Position numbers and translations under genes: made by a program. The notes beneath the pieces were generated by a model. It saw only the letters and a list, made by a program, of their open reading frames with translations. It had not been told where the DNA came from and did not search any database. This document shows positions 25,206-33,244 of a DNA stretch of 64,000 nt, piece by piece (positions within the stretch are counted from its first letter, which is position 1; every line of letters begins with the position of its first letter). The DNA comes from Sphingomonas lenta (GTDB lineage Bacteria > Pseudomonadota > Alphaproteobacteria > Sphingomonadales > Sphingomonadaceae): NCBI RefSeq assembly GCF_002288825.1, contig NZ_NSLI01000005.1, forward strand, positions 62,001 to 126,000, in the 5' to 3' direction.

Positions 25206-25589
25206 ATGGCGGTTTCGCTCACCCGTCTTTCCTGGCTCGCCTTGCTTGATCGTGTCGCGATCGGGGTGTCGGGGCTGTGCGTGGTTCACTGCCTCGCCAC
25301 TTCCGTGCTGCTCGCGCTGGCGTCGACGGCGGGGGGCATGCTGCTCCACCCGCTGTTCCATGAGGTCGGGCTGGTCGGCGCGATCGGGCTCGGCGCGGTA
25401 GCGCTAGGGCAGGGTGCGCTGCGGCACGAGATGCTGATGCCCGCCGCGATGGGTTCGCTGGGGCTGGGCGTCATGGCGGGCGCGCTCACGCTGCACGACG
25501 CGGGCGGCCACGCCGAGGCGCTGTGGACGATCGTCGGCGTTTCGTTGTTGGCGTTCGGGCACCGGCTGAACCGGCTCGCGCTCGACTGA
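25206..25589 (+). CDS. MerC domain membrane protein
   Basis: A 127-residue protein with four predicted membrane segments and the MerC signature VSGLCVVHCLATSVL, with paired Cys at residues 25 and 29. MerC proteins carry mercuric ions in resistance operons, but chromosomal MerC-domain proteins beside Zur are more likely tied to zinc. No merA or merR is present. It is followed after 40 bases by the zur-like gene and preceded by a Zur-box-like site, so zinc-dependent repression is inferred. Confidence 0.87.
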   Translation: MAVSLTRLSWLALLDRVAIGVSGLCVVHCLATSVLLALASTAGGMLLHPLFHEVGLVGAIGLGAVALGQGALRHEMLMPAAMGSLGLGVMAGALTLHDAGGHAEALWTIVGVSLLAFGHRLNRLALD

Positions 25590-25629
25590 TCCGCTTGCCC
25601 CGCGCGGGCGGGCGTCTTACCTTCGTTTC

Positions 25630-26088
25630 ATGGCCGCGCACCATCACCACGACTCCCACGGGCCCGAGCTGGCCCAGGCCGCCCAGGCGACGCTGGAGGG
25701 CGCGGGCGAGCAGTGGACCGCGATGCGCGCCAGCGTGTTCGACGCGCTCGCGCAGTTCGACAAGCCGGCCTCCGCCTACGACATCGCGGAGGCGGTCTCG
25801 AAGGCCGAAGGGCGGCGCGTCGCCGCCAACAGCGTGTACCGCATCCTCGACCTGTTCGTCGGCGCCAACCTGGCGCGGCGCGTCGAGAGCAGGAACGCCT
25901 ATATCGCCAACAGCCACCCCGGCTGCCTGCACGACTGCATCTTCTTGGTGTGCGACAAGTGCGGCGACACCACGCACCTCGACGACGACAAGCTCGCCCG
26001 CGCGATCCGTGGCGCGGCGTCGGAGACCGGCTTCACGCCCGAGCGCCCGGTAATCGAGGTGCGCGGCAAGTGCGCGGCCTGCGACTGA
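25630..26088 (+). CDS. zur: Fur-family regulator, probable zinc uptake regulator
   Basis: A 152-residue Fur-family repressor. A His-rich start (MAAHHHHDSHG) precedes a winged helix (AYDIAEAVSKAEGRRVAANSVYRILDLFV) and a metal-binding C-terminal domain with the structural zinc pairs CDKCG and CAAC at the end. The two CxxC pairs and the short His motif are typical of Zur rather than Fur. It is downstream of merC. Assignment as Zur is strengthened by the Zur-box-like site at 25160. Confidence 0.82.
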   Translation: MAAHHHHDSHGPELAQAAQATLEGAGEQWTAMRASVFDALAQFDKPASAYDIAEAVSKAEGRRVAANSVYRILDLFVGANLARRVESRNAYIANSHPGCLHDCIFLVCDKCGDTTHLDDDKLARAIRGAASETGFTPERPVIEVRGKCAACD

Positions 26089-26100
26089 GCTAAGTTTTCA

Positions 26101-26126
26101 CCCTCTCCCGCTTTCGCGGAAGAGGG
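26101..26126. terminator. GC-rich hairpin after zur
   Basis: CCCTCT-C-CCGC (26101-26111) pairs with GCGG-A-AGAGGG (26116-26126) around TTTC with one mismatch. It sits between the convergent zur and SDR genes, 12 bases after the zur stop, and resembles the stems after dnaB and selO. Confidence 0.5.
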
Positions 26127-26134
26127 GTTGAGGG

Positions 26135-26884
26135 TCAGAGCTTCGTGCCGCCCGATACGTCCACGATGTCGCCCGTGACCCAGCCCGCATCGGGGCCGGC
26201 GAGGAACGCGATCACGCTCGCGACGTCGTCCGCCTGACCTACGCGCTGCAACGCCTGGACGCCGTGCGCGGTCGCCACGCCCTCGTCGCTGCGCAGCCAG
26301 GCGCTCATGTCCGTGTCGATGGCGCCCGGTGCGACGCCCGTCACTCGGATGCCGCGCGGACCTAGCTCCGCCGCCAAGTGGAGGATCAGAACGTCGACCG
26401 CCCCCTTGGTGATCGCGTAGGCGGTGATGCCGGGGAAGTGGACGCGCGTGACCGCCGTGGTCAGGAAGATCACGCGCCCGCCGTCAGGCACATGCTTCGC
26501 CAGCGCGGCGGTGAGCAGGAACGGTGCGCGGACGTTCACCGCGTACTGCCGGTCGATCACCTCGGCGGTGGTCTCCTCGAAACCGACGAACTCCGCCACA
26601 CCGGCGTTGTTGACGAGGATGTCGAGCGGCCGCCCGTCCAAGGTCCGCTCCGTTTCGGCGACGAGCCGCTCGACGCCGTCCACCGTCTCCAGGTCCGCGC
26701 CGACCGCGACCGCTTCGCCGCCCGCCGCCGCGATCTCCGCGACCAGCGCGTCGGCCGCTTGCGCGTTACGGCCGTAATGCGCGATCACGAACGCGCCATC
26801 GGCCGCCAGCCGCTTGGCCGCCGCCCGGCCGATACCGCGCGACGCGCCCGTCACCAGCGCTATTTTGCCCTGTAGCTTCGTCAT
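26135..26884 (-). CDS. short-chain dehydrogenase/reductase
   Basis: A 249-residue classical SDR: TGASRGIGRAAAKRL near the N-terminus, NNAGVAEFVGF, catalytic Ser/Thr region FLTTAVTRVHFPGITAYAITKG with Tyr and Lys in YAITK, and the C-terminal GDIVDVSGGTKL. It resembles 3-oxoacyl-ACP-reductase-like enzymes of the glucose/ribitol group, but the substrate is unknown. The start has a near-perfect Shine-Dalgarno AAGGAGGAA. It diverges from an ArsR-type repressor with an inverted repeat between them. Confidence 0.92.
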   Translation of the reverse strand: MTKLQGKIALVTGASRGIGRAAAKRLAADGAFVIAHYGRNAQAADALVAEIAAAGGEAVAVGADLETVDGVERLVAETERTLDGRPLDILVNNAGVAEFVGFEETTAEVIDRQYAVNVRAPFLLTAALAKHVPDGGRVIFLTTAVTRVHFPGITAYAITKGAVDVLILHLAAELGPRGIRVTGVAPGAIDTDMSAWLRSDEGVATAHGVQALQRVGQADDVASVIAFLAGPDAGWVTGDIVDVSGGTKL

Positions 26885-26933
26885 GGTCCGTTCCTCCTTC
26901 TGAACGGACCGCGAGATGGCCGGCCGACGTTCA

Positions 26934-26954
26934 TAGTTCAATATATCCGAACTA
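26934..26954. promoter_or_regulatory. inverted-repeat operator between SDR and ArsR genes
   Basis: TAGTTC (26934-26939) and GAACTA (26949-26954) form a perfect dyad with a 9-base AT-rich spacer, in the 102-base divergent region. This is a likely binding site for the ArsR-family regulator beside it, which would control both directions. Confidence 0.5.
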
Positions 26955-26986
26955 ACAGATTTGCTTGGGGACGGCACAGTCCGCAT

Positions 26987-27316
26987 ATGCACCGCATGGC
27001 AAGCTTCGTGCATCCCGACCTGGAGGACGTGCCGCTCGGGGCCGTGCTGTCCGCATTGGCCGACCCGGCGCGCCGCGCGATCGTACGGCGGCTGGCCTGC
27101 GACGCCGAGCAGGAGGGCGGAGGGCTGGCGTGCAGCGTCGCCGCACCGCCCGACCTGCCCAGGGCGACCATGTCGAACCACTATACGGTGCTTCGCGCCG
27201 CCGGGCTGGTGCGCGCGCGAAAGGTCGGCGTGTCGGTGCTGCACACGCTTCGCCGCGATGAGGTCGAGCGGCGGTTCCCCGGCGTACTCGAAGCGGTGCT
27301 CGCCGTGCAGGAGTAG
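26987..27316 (+). CDS. ArsR-family transcriptional regulator
   Basis: A 109-residue winged-helix repressor: [18 protein letters not shown] then the recognition-helix region [47 protein letters not shown]. No CxC metal-binding pair is seen in the usual alpha-3 helix, so it probably does not sense arsenite or zinc. It is divergent from an SDR gene and likely represses it, a common pairing for sensing an electrophile or quinone-type signal. Confidence 0.88.
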   Translation: MHRMASFVHPDLEDVPLGAVLSALADPARRAIVRRLACDAEQEGGGLACSVAAPPDLPRATMSNHYTVLRAAGLVRARKVGVSVLHTLRRDEVERRFPGVLEAVLAVQE

Positions 27317-27372
27317 AGGAGTTCCCGAGGACGCCGGCGGATAGGTTCGACACGGGCTTAGCCTGTCGCTAC

Positions 27373-29304
27373 ATGACGGGCATGGCCGATCTCCCCGCAA
27401 CACCGCTGCTCGACGCCGTTCGTACGCCCGACGACCTCCGCAAGCTGAAACCCGAACAGCTGCGCCAACTGGCCGACGAGCTGCGTGCGGAGGTGATCTC
27501 GGCGGTGGGCGTGACGGGCGGCCATCTCGGCTCGGGGCTCGGCGTGGTCGAGCTGACCACGGCGATTCATTACGTGTTTGATACGCCGACCGACCGGCTG
27601 GTCTGGGACGTCGGCCACCAATGCTACCCGCATAAGATCCTGACCGGGCGGCGCGACCGCATCCGCACGCTGCGCCAGGGCGGCGGCCTGTCCGGCTTCA
27701 CCAAGCGCTCGGAGAGCGAGTACGACCCGTTCGGCGCGGCGCACTCGTCCACGTCCATCTCGGCGGCGCTCGGCTTCGCGATCGCGAACAAGCTCGCGGG
27801 GAAGCCCGGCAAGGCGATCGCGGTGATCGGCGACGGCGCCATGTCGGCGGGCATGGCGTACGAGGCGATGAACAACGCCGAGGCGGCAGGCAACCGGCTG
27901 GTCGTCATCCTCAACGACAACGACATGTCGATCGCGCCGCCGGTAGGCGGGCTGTCGGCCTACCTTTCGCGCATCGTGTCGAGCCGCGAGTTTCTGGGAT
28001 TGCGCGAGATCCTCAAGAAGATCGCGCGCAAGCTGCCCCGGCCGTTCCACGAGGCGGCGCGCAAGACGGACGAGTATGCCCGCGGCATGACGATGGGCGG
28101 CACGCTCTTCGAGGAGCTGGGCTTCTACTATGTCGGCCCGATCGACGGGCACAATCTCGACCACCTCATCCCCGTGCTCGAGAATGTGCGCGACGCGGAG
28201 GAGGGGCCGATCCTGATCCACGTCGTGACCAAGAAGGGCAAGGGCTACGCTCCCGCCGAGGCGTCGGCCGACAAGTATCATGGCGTGCAGAAGTTCGACG
28301 TGATCACCGGCGCGCAGTCCAAGTCGCCGCCGGGGCCGCCGCAGTACCAGAATGTATTCGGCGAGGCGCTCGCGCGCGAGGCCGCGACCGACCCGCGCAT
28401 CTGCGCGATCACCGCGGCGATGCCGTCGGGCACGGGGCTCGACAAGTTCGCCGCTGCGCACCCCGACCGCTTCTTCGACGTCGGCATCGCCGAGCAGCAC
28501 GCGGTGACGTTCGCTGCCGGGCTCGCGGCGCAGGGTATGCGGCCTTTCTGCGCCATCTACTCGACCTTTCTCCAGCGCGCCTATGACCAGGTCGTCCACG
28601 ACGTCGCGATCCAGAACCTGCCCGTGCGCTTCGCGATTGACCGCGCGGGGCTGGTCGGCGCGGACGGCGCGACGCACGCGGGCTCGTTCGACGTGACGTA
28701 CCTGGCGACGCTCCCCAACATGGTCGTCATGGCGGCCGCCGACGAGGCGGAGCTGGTGCACATGGTGCATACCTGCGTGCTGCACGACTCCGGCCCGATC
28801 GCGGTCCGCTACCCGCGCGGCAACGGCGTGGGCGTGGAGCTGCCCGCCGTCCCCGAGCGTCTGGAGATCGGCAAGGGCCGCATGGTCCGCGAGGGCAAGA
28901 CGGTGGCGATCCTGTCGCTCGGCACACGTCTCGCCGAGGCGCTGCGCGCCGCCGACCAGCTCGAAGCCAAGGGACTGTCCACCTCCGTCGCCGACCTCCG
29001 CTTCGCCAAGCCGCTGGACGAGGCGCTGATCCGCCGCCTGCTCACCACGCATGAGGTCGCGGTCACGATCGAGGAGGGCGCGATCGGCGGCCTCGGCGCG
29101 CATGTGCTCACTATGGCGAGCGACGAGGGCCTGATCGACGCCGGCCTCAAGCTGCGCACCATGCGCCTGCCCGACCTGTTCCAGGACCAAGATAAGCCGG
29201 AGCTCCAGTACAAGGAAGCGGGCCTCGACGCCGACGCGATCGTGGAGGCGGTGCTGAAGGCGCTGCGCCACAACTCCGCCGCGGTCGCAGGGGCGCGCGC
29301 TTGA
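27373..29304 (+). CDS. dxs: 1-deoxy-D-xylulose-5-phosphate synthase
   Basis: A 643-residue thiamine diphosphate enzyme, first step of the non-mevalonate isoprenoid pathway (pyruvate plus glyceraldehyde 3-phosphate). Visible landmarks: [24 protein letters not shown], the ThDP motif [19 protein letters not shown] with [12 protein letters not shown], and the [17 protein letters not shown] and [14 protein letters not shown] segments of the pyrimidine domain. Length is normal. Start may be 27373 or ATG 27382. The last 4 bases overlap a small membrane-anchored gene. Confidence 0.97.
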   Translation: MTGMADLPATPLLDAVRTPDDLRKLKPEQLRQLADELRAEVISAVGVTGGHLGSGLGVVELTTAIHYVFDTPTDRLVWDVGHQCYPHKILTGRRDRIRTLRQGGGLSGFTKRSESEYDPFGAAHSSTSISAALGFAIANKLAGKPGKAIAVIGDGAMSAGMAYEAMNNAEAAGNRLVVILNDNDMSIAPPVGGLSAYLSRIVSSREFLGLREILKKIARKLPRPFHEAARKTDEYARGMTMGGTLFEELGFYYVGPIDGHNLDHLIPVLENVRDAEEGPILIHVVTKKGKGYAPAEASADKYHGVQKFDVITGAQSKSPPGPPQYQNVFGEALAREAATDPRICAITAAMPSGTGLDKFAAAHPDRFFDVGIAEQHAVTFAAGLAAQGMRPFCAIYSTFLQRAYDQVVHDVAIQNLPVRFAIDRAGLVGADGATHAGSFDVTYLATLPNMVVMAAADEAELVHMVHTCVLHDSGPIAVRYPRGNGVGVELPAVPERLEIGKGRMVREGKTVAILSLGTRLAEALRAADQLEAKGLSTSVADLRFAKPLDEALIRRLLTTHEVAVTIEEGAIGGLGAHVLTMASDEGLIDAGLKLRTMRLPDLFQDQDKPELQYKEAGLDADAIVEAVLKALRHNSAAVAGARA

Positions 29305-29792
29305 TCTCCGCCGCCGCGCTGCTGCTGATGGCGGTCGGCGAGCCCGTCACCGCCGAAGCGGCGTTGCGCGGCCTGGAGCGTCGCGAGTGGACCGCCTTTT
29401 ACGAGCGCGCGGCGGAACGTGTGCGGCAGGATCGGCTGGAGGAGGCGGCGCTCGCCTTTTACGTGGGACAGCTGCGCGGGCGCACGGCCGTCGCGTGCCG
29501 CCGGCCGCCGGAGGACGAGGCCCCCGCGCTGCTCGCTTCGTTCAACAGCGTGCTGGGCGAGCCGATCAACCGTTGGGTCGGCGGCAGCGTCAAGCGCTGG
29601 CTGCGCGTGATCGACGGGGCGATCGCCTGGGAGCAGGCGCATCCCGACCCGGCCACCGCCGGCCCGGATTGCGCGGCGGCGCGCGAGCAGGTCGGGGCCG
29701 GCCTCAAGAGCATGCGCGCGGAGATCGCCGCGACCGCCGACCAGATCCGCCGGGAGCGCGCGGCGAACGGGCTGCCGAACGAGGCGGAATAG
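29301..29792 (+). CDS. hypothetical exported or anchored protein coupled to dxs
   Basis: A 163-residue protein with a short hydrophobic start ([19 protein letters not shown]) and an otherwise charged, helical body ([36 protein letters not shown]). Two Cys (CRRPP and DCAAAREQ) might pair. No family is recognised. A TTG start overlaps the dxs stop (TTGA), so its translation is coupled to dxs. A second tiny gene follows within 4 bases. Confidence 0.7.
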   Translation: MISAAALLLMAVGEPVTAEAALRGLERREWTAFYERAAERVRQDRLEEAALAFYVGQLRGRTAVACRRPPEDEAPALLASFNSVLGEPINRWVGGSVKRWLRVIDGAIAWEQAHPDPATAGPDCAAAREQVGAGLKSMRAEIAATADQIRRERAANGLPNEAE

Positions 29793-29795
29793 GCG

Positions 29796-29933
29796 GTGAC
29801 CGGGCCGCAAAAGGCCGCGCTGATCATCGCGCTGGCGGTGGTCGCGCTCGTCGCGTTCAACGTGGCGCTGTGGCGGCGGATGAAGGCGATAACCCGCGAG
29901 GCGAGGGAGCGGGCGGAGCGCGGCGGAGAATAG
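29796..29933 (+). CDS. tiny single-pass membrane protein
   Basis: A 45-residue ORF with one clear membrane helix (AALIIALAVVALVAFNVALW) followed by a positively charged, helical tail (RRMKAITREARERAERGGE), i.e. an N-out or N-in type single-span protein. GTG start, 3 bases after the stop of the preceding gene. No family recognised; too short for most gene callers but shows typical codon use. Confidence 0.55.
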   Translation: MTGPQKAALIIALAVVALVAFNVALWRRMKAITREARERAERGGE

Positions 29934-30007
29934 GCGCGACGCGGCGAAGCAGTGGCCAGGTCTGCGTGTGGGGCGACCTCGGCTCCCGCTTGTTCGAATG
30001 CTTTGCT

Positions 30008-30035
30008 GGATATACAGTGCTGTCGCTGTCTATCC
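30008..30035. promoter_or_regulatory. palindromic operator upstream of the AbrB-type antitoxin
   Basis: GGATATACAG (30008-30017) and CTGTCTATCC (30026-30035) form 10-base arms with one mismatch and an 8-base spacer. The right arm runs to the Shine-Dalgarno GGAGG of the antitoxin gene. It fits an autoregulatory site for a toxin-antitoxin complex. Confidence 0.55.
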
Positions 30036-30044
30036 GGAGGTTCC

Positions 30045-30278
30045 ATGCAGGTCGCGAAATGGGGCAACAGCCTCGCTGTCCGTATCCCCGCCGACGTGGC
30101 GCGCGCGCTCGGGTTGAAGGAGGGCGACGACGTCGAGCTTTGCGCTCTGGACTCGGGCGAGGTGGCCGTGATCACGGAAAAGCAGCGACGGGCGGCGGTG
30201 ATCGAGCGTATCCGCAAGCTCGCGGTGCCTGCGCCGCCCGGCTTCAAGTTCGATCGTGAGGAAGCCAACGCGCGATGA
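30045..30278 (+). CDS. AbrB/MazE-type antitoxin
   Basis: A 77-residue antitoxin with the swapped-hairpin AbrB/SpoVT fold: MQVAKWGNSLAVRIPADVARALGLKEGDDVEL. The C-terminal half (RRAAVIERIRKLAVPAPPGFKFDREEANAR) is the toxin-neutralising tail. ATG preceded by GGAGGTTCC. It precedes a PIN-domain toxin with a 4-base ATGA overlap, and a palindrome covers its promoter region. Equivalent to VapB of an AbrB type. Confidence 0.9.
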   Translation: MQVAKWGNSLAVRIPADVARALGLKEGDDVELCALDSGEVAVITEKQRRAAVIERIRKLAVPAPPGFKFDREEANAR

Positions 30279-30679
30279 CGCGCGCGTTCTTCGACAGCAA
30301 TATCCTCGTTTACGCTTTCACCAACGACGACGCGCGGCAGGAACGTGCGCTCGAGCTGCTCGCGATCGGCGGCACCATCAGCGTGCAGTGCCTGAACGAG
30401 TTTGCATCAGTTACGCGCCGAAAACTTGGTATGGATTGGAAGCGCATCCACACGGCGCTCGAAGAGATCCGGGACCTGTGTCGGACGATCATGCCGCTTG
30501 ATCTCGACACCCACATCCGTGGGATTGAACTCGTCCAGCATTACAAACTTTCAGTCTACGACGGCATGATCGTTGCCGCCGCCCTCGCGGCGGATTGCGA
30601 CACGCTCTACTCCGAGGACATGCACGCCGGCTTGGTCGTCAACGGCCGGCTCACCGTCGTGAACCCGTTCGCACCCTAA
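30275..30679 (+). CDS. vapC: PIN-domain toxin (VapC-like)
   Basis: A 134-residue PIN-domain ribonuclease toxin. Acidic residues expected for Mg2+ are present: D7 (AFFDSNILVYAF), E42 (CLNEFASV), D96 (YDGMIVAAA) and D115 (YSEDM). The family usually cleaves tRNA or rRNA; the target is unknown here. It is translationally coupled to its antitoxin. Its 3' end runs 4 bases into the convergent thioesterase gene. Confidence 0.9.
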   Translation: MTRAFFDSNILVYAFTNDDARQERALELLAIGGTISVQCLNEFASVTRRKLGMDWKRIHTALEEIRDLCRTIMPLDLDTHIRGIELVQHYKLSVYDGMIVAAALAADCDTLYSEDMHAGLVVNGRLTVVNPFAP

Positions 30680-31107
30680 CCGACCGGCACCACCGTCGCC
30701 TGCGCCACCGCCGCGAGCACGGGGTCGGCGCCGTCCGTCTCCGCCCAGACGTCCGCGCGGACCACGACCTGGCGGCGGCCGGGCTTCACGACCACGCCCT
30801 TGGCGCGCAGCCGCTCGCCGCGGGCGGGGCTGAGGAAGTTGATCGAGTAGCTGCCGGTGACCACGTCGCCCGCGACCGAGGCGGCGGCCCAGGCGCAGGC
30901 GTTGTCTGCCATCAGCCCGACAATCGCGCCGTGCGCGAACCCGTGATGCTGCGTCAGCTCGTCGCGCATCGCGAGCGTCAGCTCCGACTCGCCGCGCCAC
31001 ACGCGCACGGGTTCCACGCCCAGGAAGCGGGAAAAACCGGAGCGCGCGACGGCGACCTCCCTCATGTACGCCACCGCGTCCTCGTTGCTCGCGAACCGTT
31101 CGGCCAT
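30676..31107 (-). CDS. PaaI-family hotdog thioesterase
   Basis: A 143-residue single hotdog-fold protein. The motif HHGFAHGAIVGLMADNACAWAAASV is the PaaI-type HGxxxxLxD helix with Asp at its end. Family activity is hydrolysis of small acyl- or aryl-CoA thioesters. It diverges from an HxlR-type regulator over a perfect 7-base inverted repeat, so expression is probably controlled by that regulator. Confidence 0.9.
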   Translation of the reverse strand: MAERFASNEDAVAYMREVAVARSGFSRFLGVEPVRVWRGESELTLAMRDELTQHHGFAHGAIVGLMADNACAWAAASVAGDVVTGSYSINFLSPARGERLRAKGVVVKPGRRQVVVRADVWAETDGADPVLAAVAQATVVPVG

Positions 31108-31117
31108 GTCGTCCTCC

Positions 31118-31138
31118 CAAGTCTATGATGCAGACTTG
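31118..31138. promoter_or_regulatory. HxlR-type operator
   Basis: CAAGTCT (31118-31124) and AGACTTG (31132-31138) form a perfect dyad separated by 7 bases, lying between the divergent thioesterase and HxlR genes. Its location 11 bases upstream of the thioesterase start fits autorepression and repression of the neighbour. Confidence 0.55.
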
Positions 31139-31168
31139 AGCAACTTTCGCCGGCTCGGGCAAGCGCCT

Positions 31169-31498
31169 ATGGAACGGGACGTGAAATACGTGCCGTCCCG
31201 CTCTCCGTGCCCGATCGGCCGCGCGTCCCGCGTGCTCGGCGATCGCTGGGTGCTGTTGATCCTGCGCGAGGCGTTCCTGGGCGTGGACCGGTTCGACGGC
31301 TTCCTCGGCCGGCTCGACATCAGCCGCGCGACGTTGACGGCGCGGCTCGGTTCCATGGTGGAGGCGGGGGTGCTGGAACGCGTGCCTCCGCGAGCCAAAT
31401 ATGCGCGCTACCGCCTGACCGACGCCGGCCGCGCGCTCCAGCCGGTCGTCGAGGCGATGCGCGACTGGGGCGACGCCTGGCTGCCCCGGCCCGCCTGA
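31169..31498 (+). CDS. HxlR-family transcriptional regulator
   Basis: A 109-residue winged-helix protein: PCPIGRASRVLGDRWVLLILREAFLGVDRFDGFLGRLDISRATLTARLGSMVEAG includes the HxlR-typical CPI(G/A) Cys at the start and the recognition helix. The lone Cys near residue 12 may be a redox sensor in this family. The ATG at 31169 is chosen because it lies after the palindrome; longer starts (31106, 31064) would overlap it. Its stop overlaps tlyA (TGATG). Confidence 0.88.
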   Translation: MERDVKYVPSRSPCPIGRASRVLGDRWVLLILREAFLGVDRFDGFLGRLDISRATLTARLGSMVEAGVLERVPPRAKYARYRLTDAGRALQPVVEAMRDWGDAWLPRPA

Positions 31499-32232
31499 TG
31501 GCGAAGCGCCGCGCCGACCAGATGCTCGTCGACCGCGGACTGGCGGAGAGCCGCACGCGCGCGCAGGCGCTGATCATGGCGGGGCTGGTGTTCGCGGGCG
31601 ACCGCAAGGTGGACAAGCCCGGCCAGGCGCTGGGCGACGACGCGGCGCTGACGGTGAAGGGGCGCGACCATCCCTATGTGTCGCGCGGCGGCATCAAGCT
31701 CGCACACGGGCTGGATCATTTCGGCTGGGAGGTGGGCCACGCGGTCGCGATCGACGTGGGCTCGTCCACGGGCGGCTTCACCGACGTGCTGCTCCAGCGC
31801 GGCGCGTCGCGGGTGTACGCGGTCGACAGCGGCACCAACCAGCTCGCTTGGAGCCTGCGGCAGGACTTGCGCGTGGTCGTGCACGAGCGGACCAGCGCGC
31901 GGCTGCTGACCGCGGAGCACGTGCCCGAGCCGGTCGACCTGATCGTCTGTGACGCGAGCTTCATCTCGTTGCCCAAGGTGCTGGAGCGGCCGCTCTCGTT
32001 CGCGGGGCCGGGCGCGCGGCTCCTGGCGCTGATCAAGCCGCAGTTCGAGGCCGGGCGCGAGGAGGTGGGGAAGGGCGGCGTCGTGCGCGACCCTGCCGTG
32101 CACGAGCGCGTGTGCCGCGAGGTGGCGGACTGGGTCGAGACCCGAGGCTGGGAGGTCGCCGGCGTCACGCCGAGCCCGATCACCGGGCCGGAGGGCAATG
32201 TCGAGTTCCTGCTCGCCGCCGTTCGAAAATGA
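31498..32232 (+). CDS. tlyA: TlyA-family rRNA methyltransferase
   Basis: A 244-residue protein with an N-terminal S4 RNA-binding domain (QMLVDRGLAESRTRAQALIMAGLVFAGDRKVDKPGQ) and an FtsJ-like SAM domain (AIDVGSSTGGFTDVLLQRGASRVYAVD ... DASFISLPKVL). TlyA 2'-O-methylates 16S and 23S rRNA and sets capreomycin sensitivity in mycobacteria; many bacteria carry only the 23S-acting version. Coupled to HxlR by a TGATG overlap. Confidence 0.93.
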   Translation: MAKRRADQMLVDRGLAESRTRAQALIMAGLVFAGDRKVDKPGQALGDDAALTVKGRDHPYVSRGGIKLAHGLDHFGWEVGHAVAIDVGSSTGGFTDVLLQRGASRVYAVDSGTNQLAWSLRQDLRVVVHERTSARLLTAEHVPEPVDLIVCDASFISLPKVLERPLSFAGPGARLLALIKPQFEAGREEVGKGGVVRDPAVHERVCREVADWVETRGWEVAGVTPSPITGPEGNVEFLLAAVRK

Positions 32233-32352
32233 GCCACCGATCACGGACTTGACCGGCCGCACTATGGACGGGGGCGTCGGGCTCCGGCAATGGGGCCGAA
32301 ATGGCACGGAGTGGATGGCTTGGGCGGCATCGCGTCTAGGGAACAGTTGCGC

Positions 32353-32874
32353 ATGTCGTTCCTGCGCTGGGCGGTGGTGACGGTGCCGCTGGTGCTGCTG
32401 CTCGGCTTCGGCTCGGGTTCGCTGGCGCCGTCGGGCGACGAGAACGCCTGGTACCGGGCGCTGGTCAAGCCCGCGGCGACGCCGCCTAACTGGGCGTTCC
32501 CGGTCGCCTGGACGACGCTCTACGTGCTCATGGGGCTGGCGCTGGCGATGGTGCTGCACGCCAAGGGCGCGCGCGGGCGGGGCAAGGCGCTGGCGCTGTT
32601 CGTGATCGCCTTCGCGCTCAACCTTGTCTGGACGCCGCTCTTCTTTGGGGCGCATCAGGTGAGGGAGGCGTGGATGCTGATCGCCTTCATGCTGCTGAGC
32701 GGGATCGCGGCGACGGTGGCGTTCGCGCGCGTGCGACGGCTCGCGGCGTGGCTGCTCGTGCCGTACCTCGTGTGGATCGGCTATGCCGGCGTGCTCAACT
32801 TCCGCATCGACCAGCTCAACCCCTATGCGGAAGCGCTTGCGCCGGGCGCCCGCACGACCCAAATCATCGGCTGA
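32353..32874 (+). CDS. tspO: TspO/MBR-family membrane protein
   Basis: A 173-residue five-helix membrane protein. The conserved WYRALVKPAATPPNWAFPVAWTTLYVLMGLALAMV segment and the NLVWTPLFFGAHQ and WLLVPYLVWIGYAGVLNFRIDQLNP segments match the tryptophan-rich sensory protein family. It binds porphyrins and affects stress responses in bacteria. ATG 32353 follows an upstream GTT-rich region; a longer start at 32290 has no clear ribosome binding site. Confidence 0.93.
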   Translation: MSFLRWAVVTVPLVLLLGFGSGSLAPSGDENAWYRALVKPAATPPNWAFPVAWTTLYVLMGLALAMVLHAKGARGRGKALALFVIAFALNLVWTPLFFGAHQVREAWMLIAFMLLSGIAATVAFARVRRLAAWLLVPYLVWIGYAGVLNFRIDQLNPYAEALAPGARTTQIIG

Positions 32875-32889
32875 CGACAAGGATAAGAC

Positions 32890-33141
32890 ATGCAGTCCGA
32901 GAACCGGATCTTCGACGATTTCGTGCGGCTGGTGAACGGCGCCGCGGGCACGCTGGCGGGCGTGGGCCGCGAGGCGCAGGGATCGGCGCGCGAGCGGGCG
33001 CGCGAATGGATCGGCGGTCTCGACTTCGTCAGCCGCGACGAGTTCGAGGCGGTCAAGGCGATGGCCGCGGCCGCGCGCGACGAGGCGGATGCGCTACGCG
33101 CGCGGCTCGAAGCGCTGGAGGCGCGGCTCGGCGCGAGCTAG
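32890..33141 (+). CDS. BMFP-domain protein (UbiK/YqiC-like)
   Basis: An 83-residue protein: an N-terminal amphipathic helix with FDDFVRLVNGAAGTLAG, then a coiled coil RDEFEAVKAMAAAARDEADALRARLEALEARLG. This is the BMFP (YqiC) family. UbiK is an accessory factor for ubiquinone biosynthesis in E. coli; the alphaproteobacterial role is presumed to be similar. Followed by a region with two DnaA-box-like motifs. Confidence 0.85.
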   Translation: MQSENRIFDDFVRLVNGAAGTLAGVGREAQGSARERAREWIGGLDFVSRDEFEAVKAMAAAARDEADALRARLEALEARLGAS

Positions 33142-33148
33142 CCACAGC

Positions 33149-33169
33149 TTTTCCACAGGATTATCTACA
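33149..33169 (+). promoter_or_regulatory. two DnaA-box-like nonamers
   Basis: TTTTCCACA (33149-33157) fits the loose TTWTNCACA form, and TTATCTACA (33161-33169) has one mismatch to it. They are 3 bases apart in the leader of the YbjN-like gene. No further cluster or AT-rich unwinding region is seen, so this is not a replication origin by itself. Confidence 0.3.
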
Positions 33170-33244
33170 AGGGCGGACGCTGTGCTTGCGCGCGCGTCCG
33201 CTGCGATGCACCATCCTTCCAAGGGGCATGGTGCGGGAGGTCGG

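Noticed and set aside
25206..25589. merC as part of a mercury resistance operon
   Set aside because: No merA, merR, merT or merP; the zur neighbour and Zur-box-like site favour zinc.
27358..29271. 637-residue minus-strand open frame opposite dxs
   Set aside because: Shadow frame with biased composition and no domain; dxs is unmistakable.
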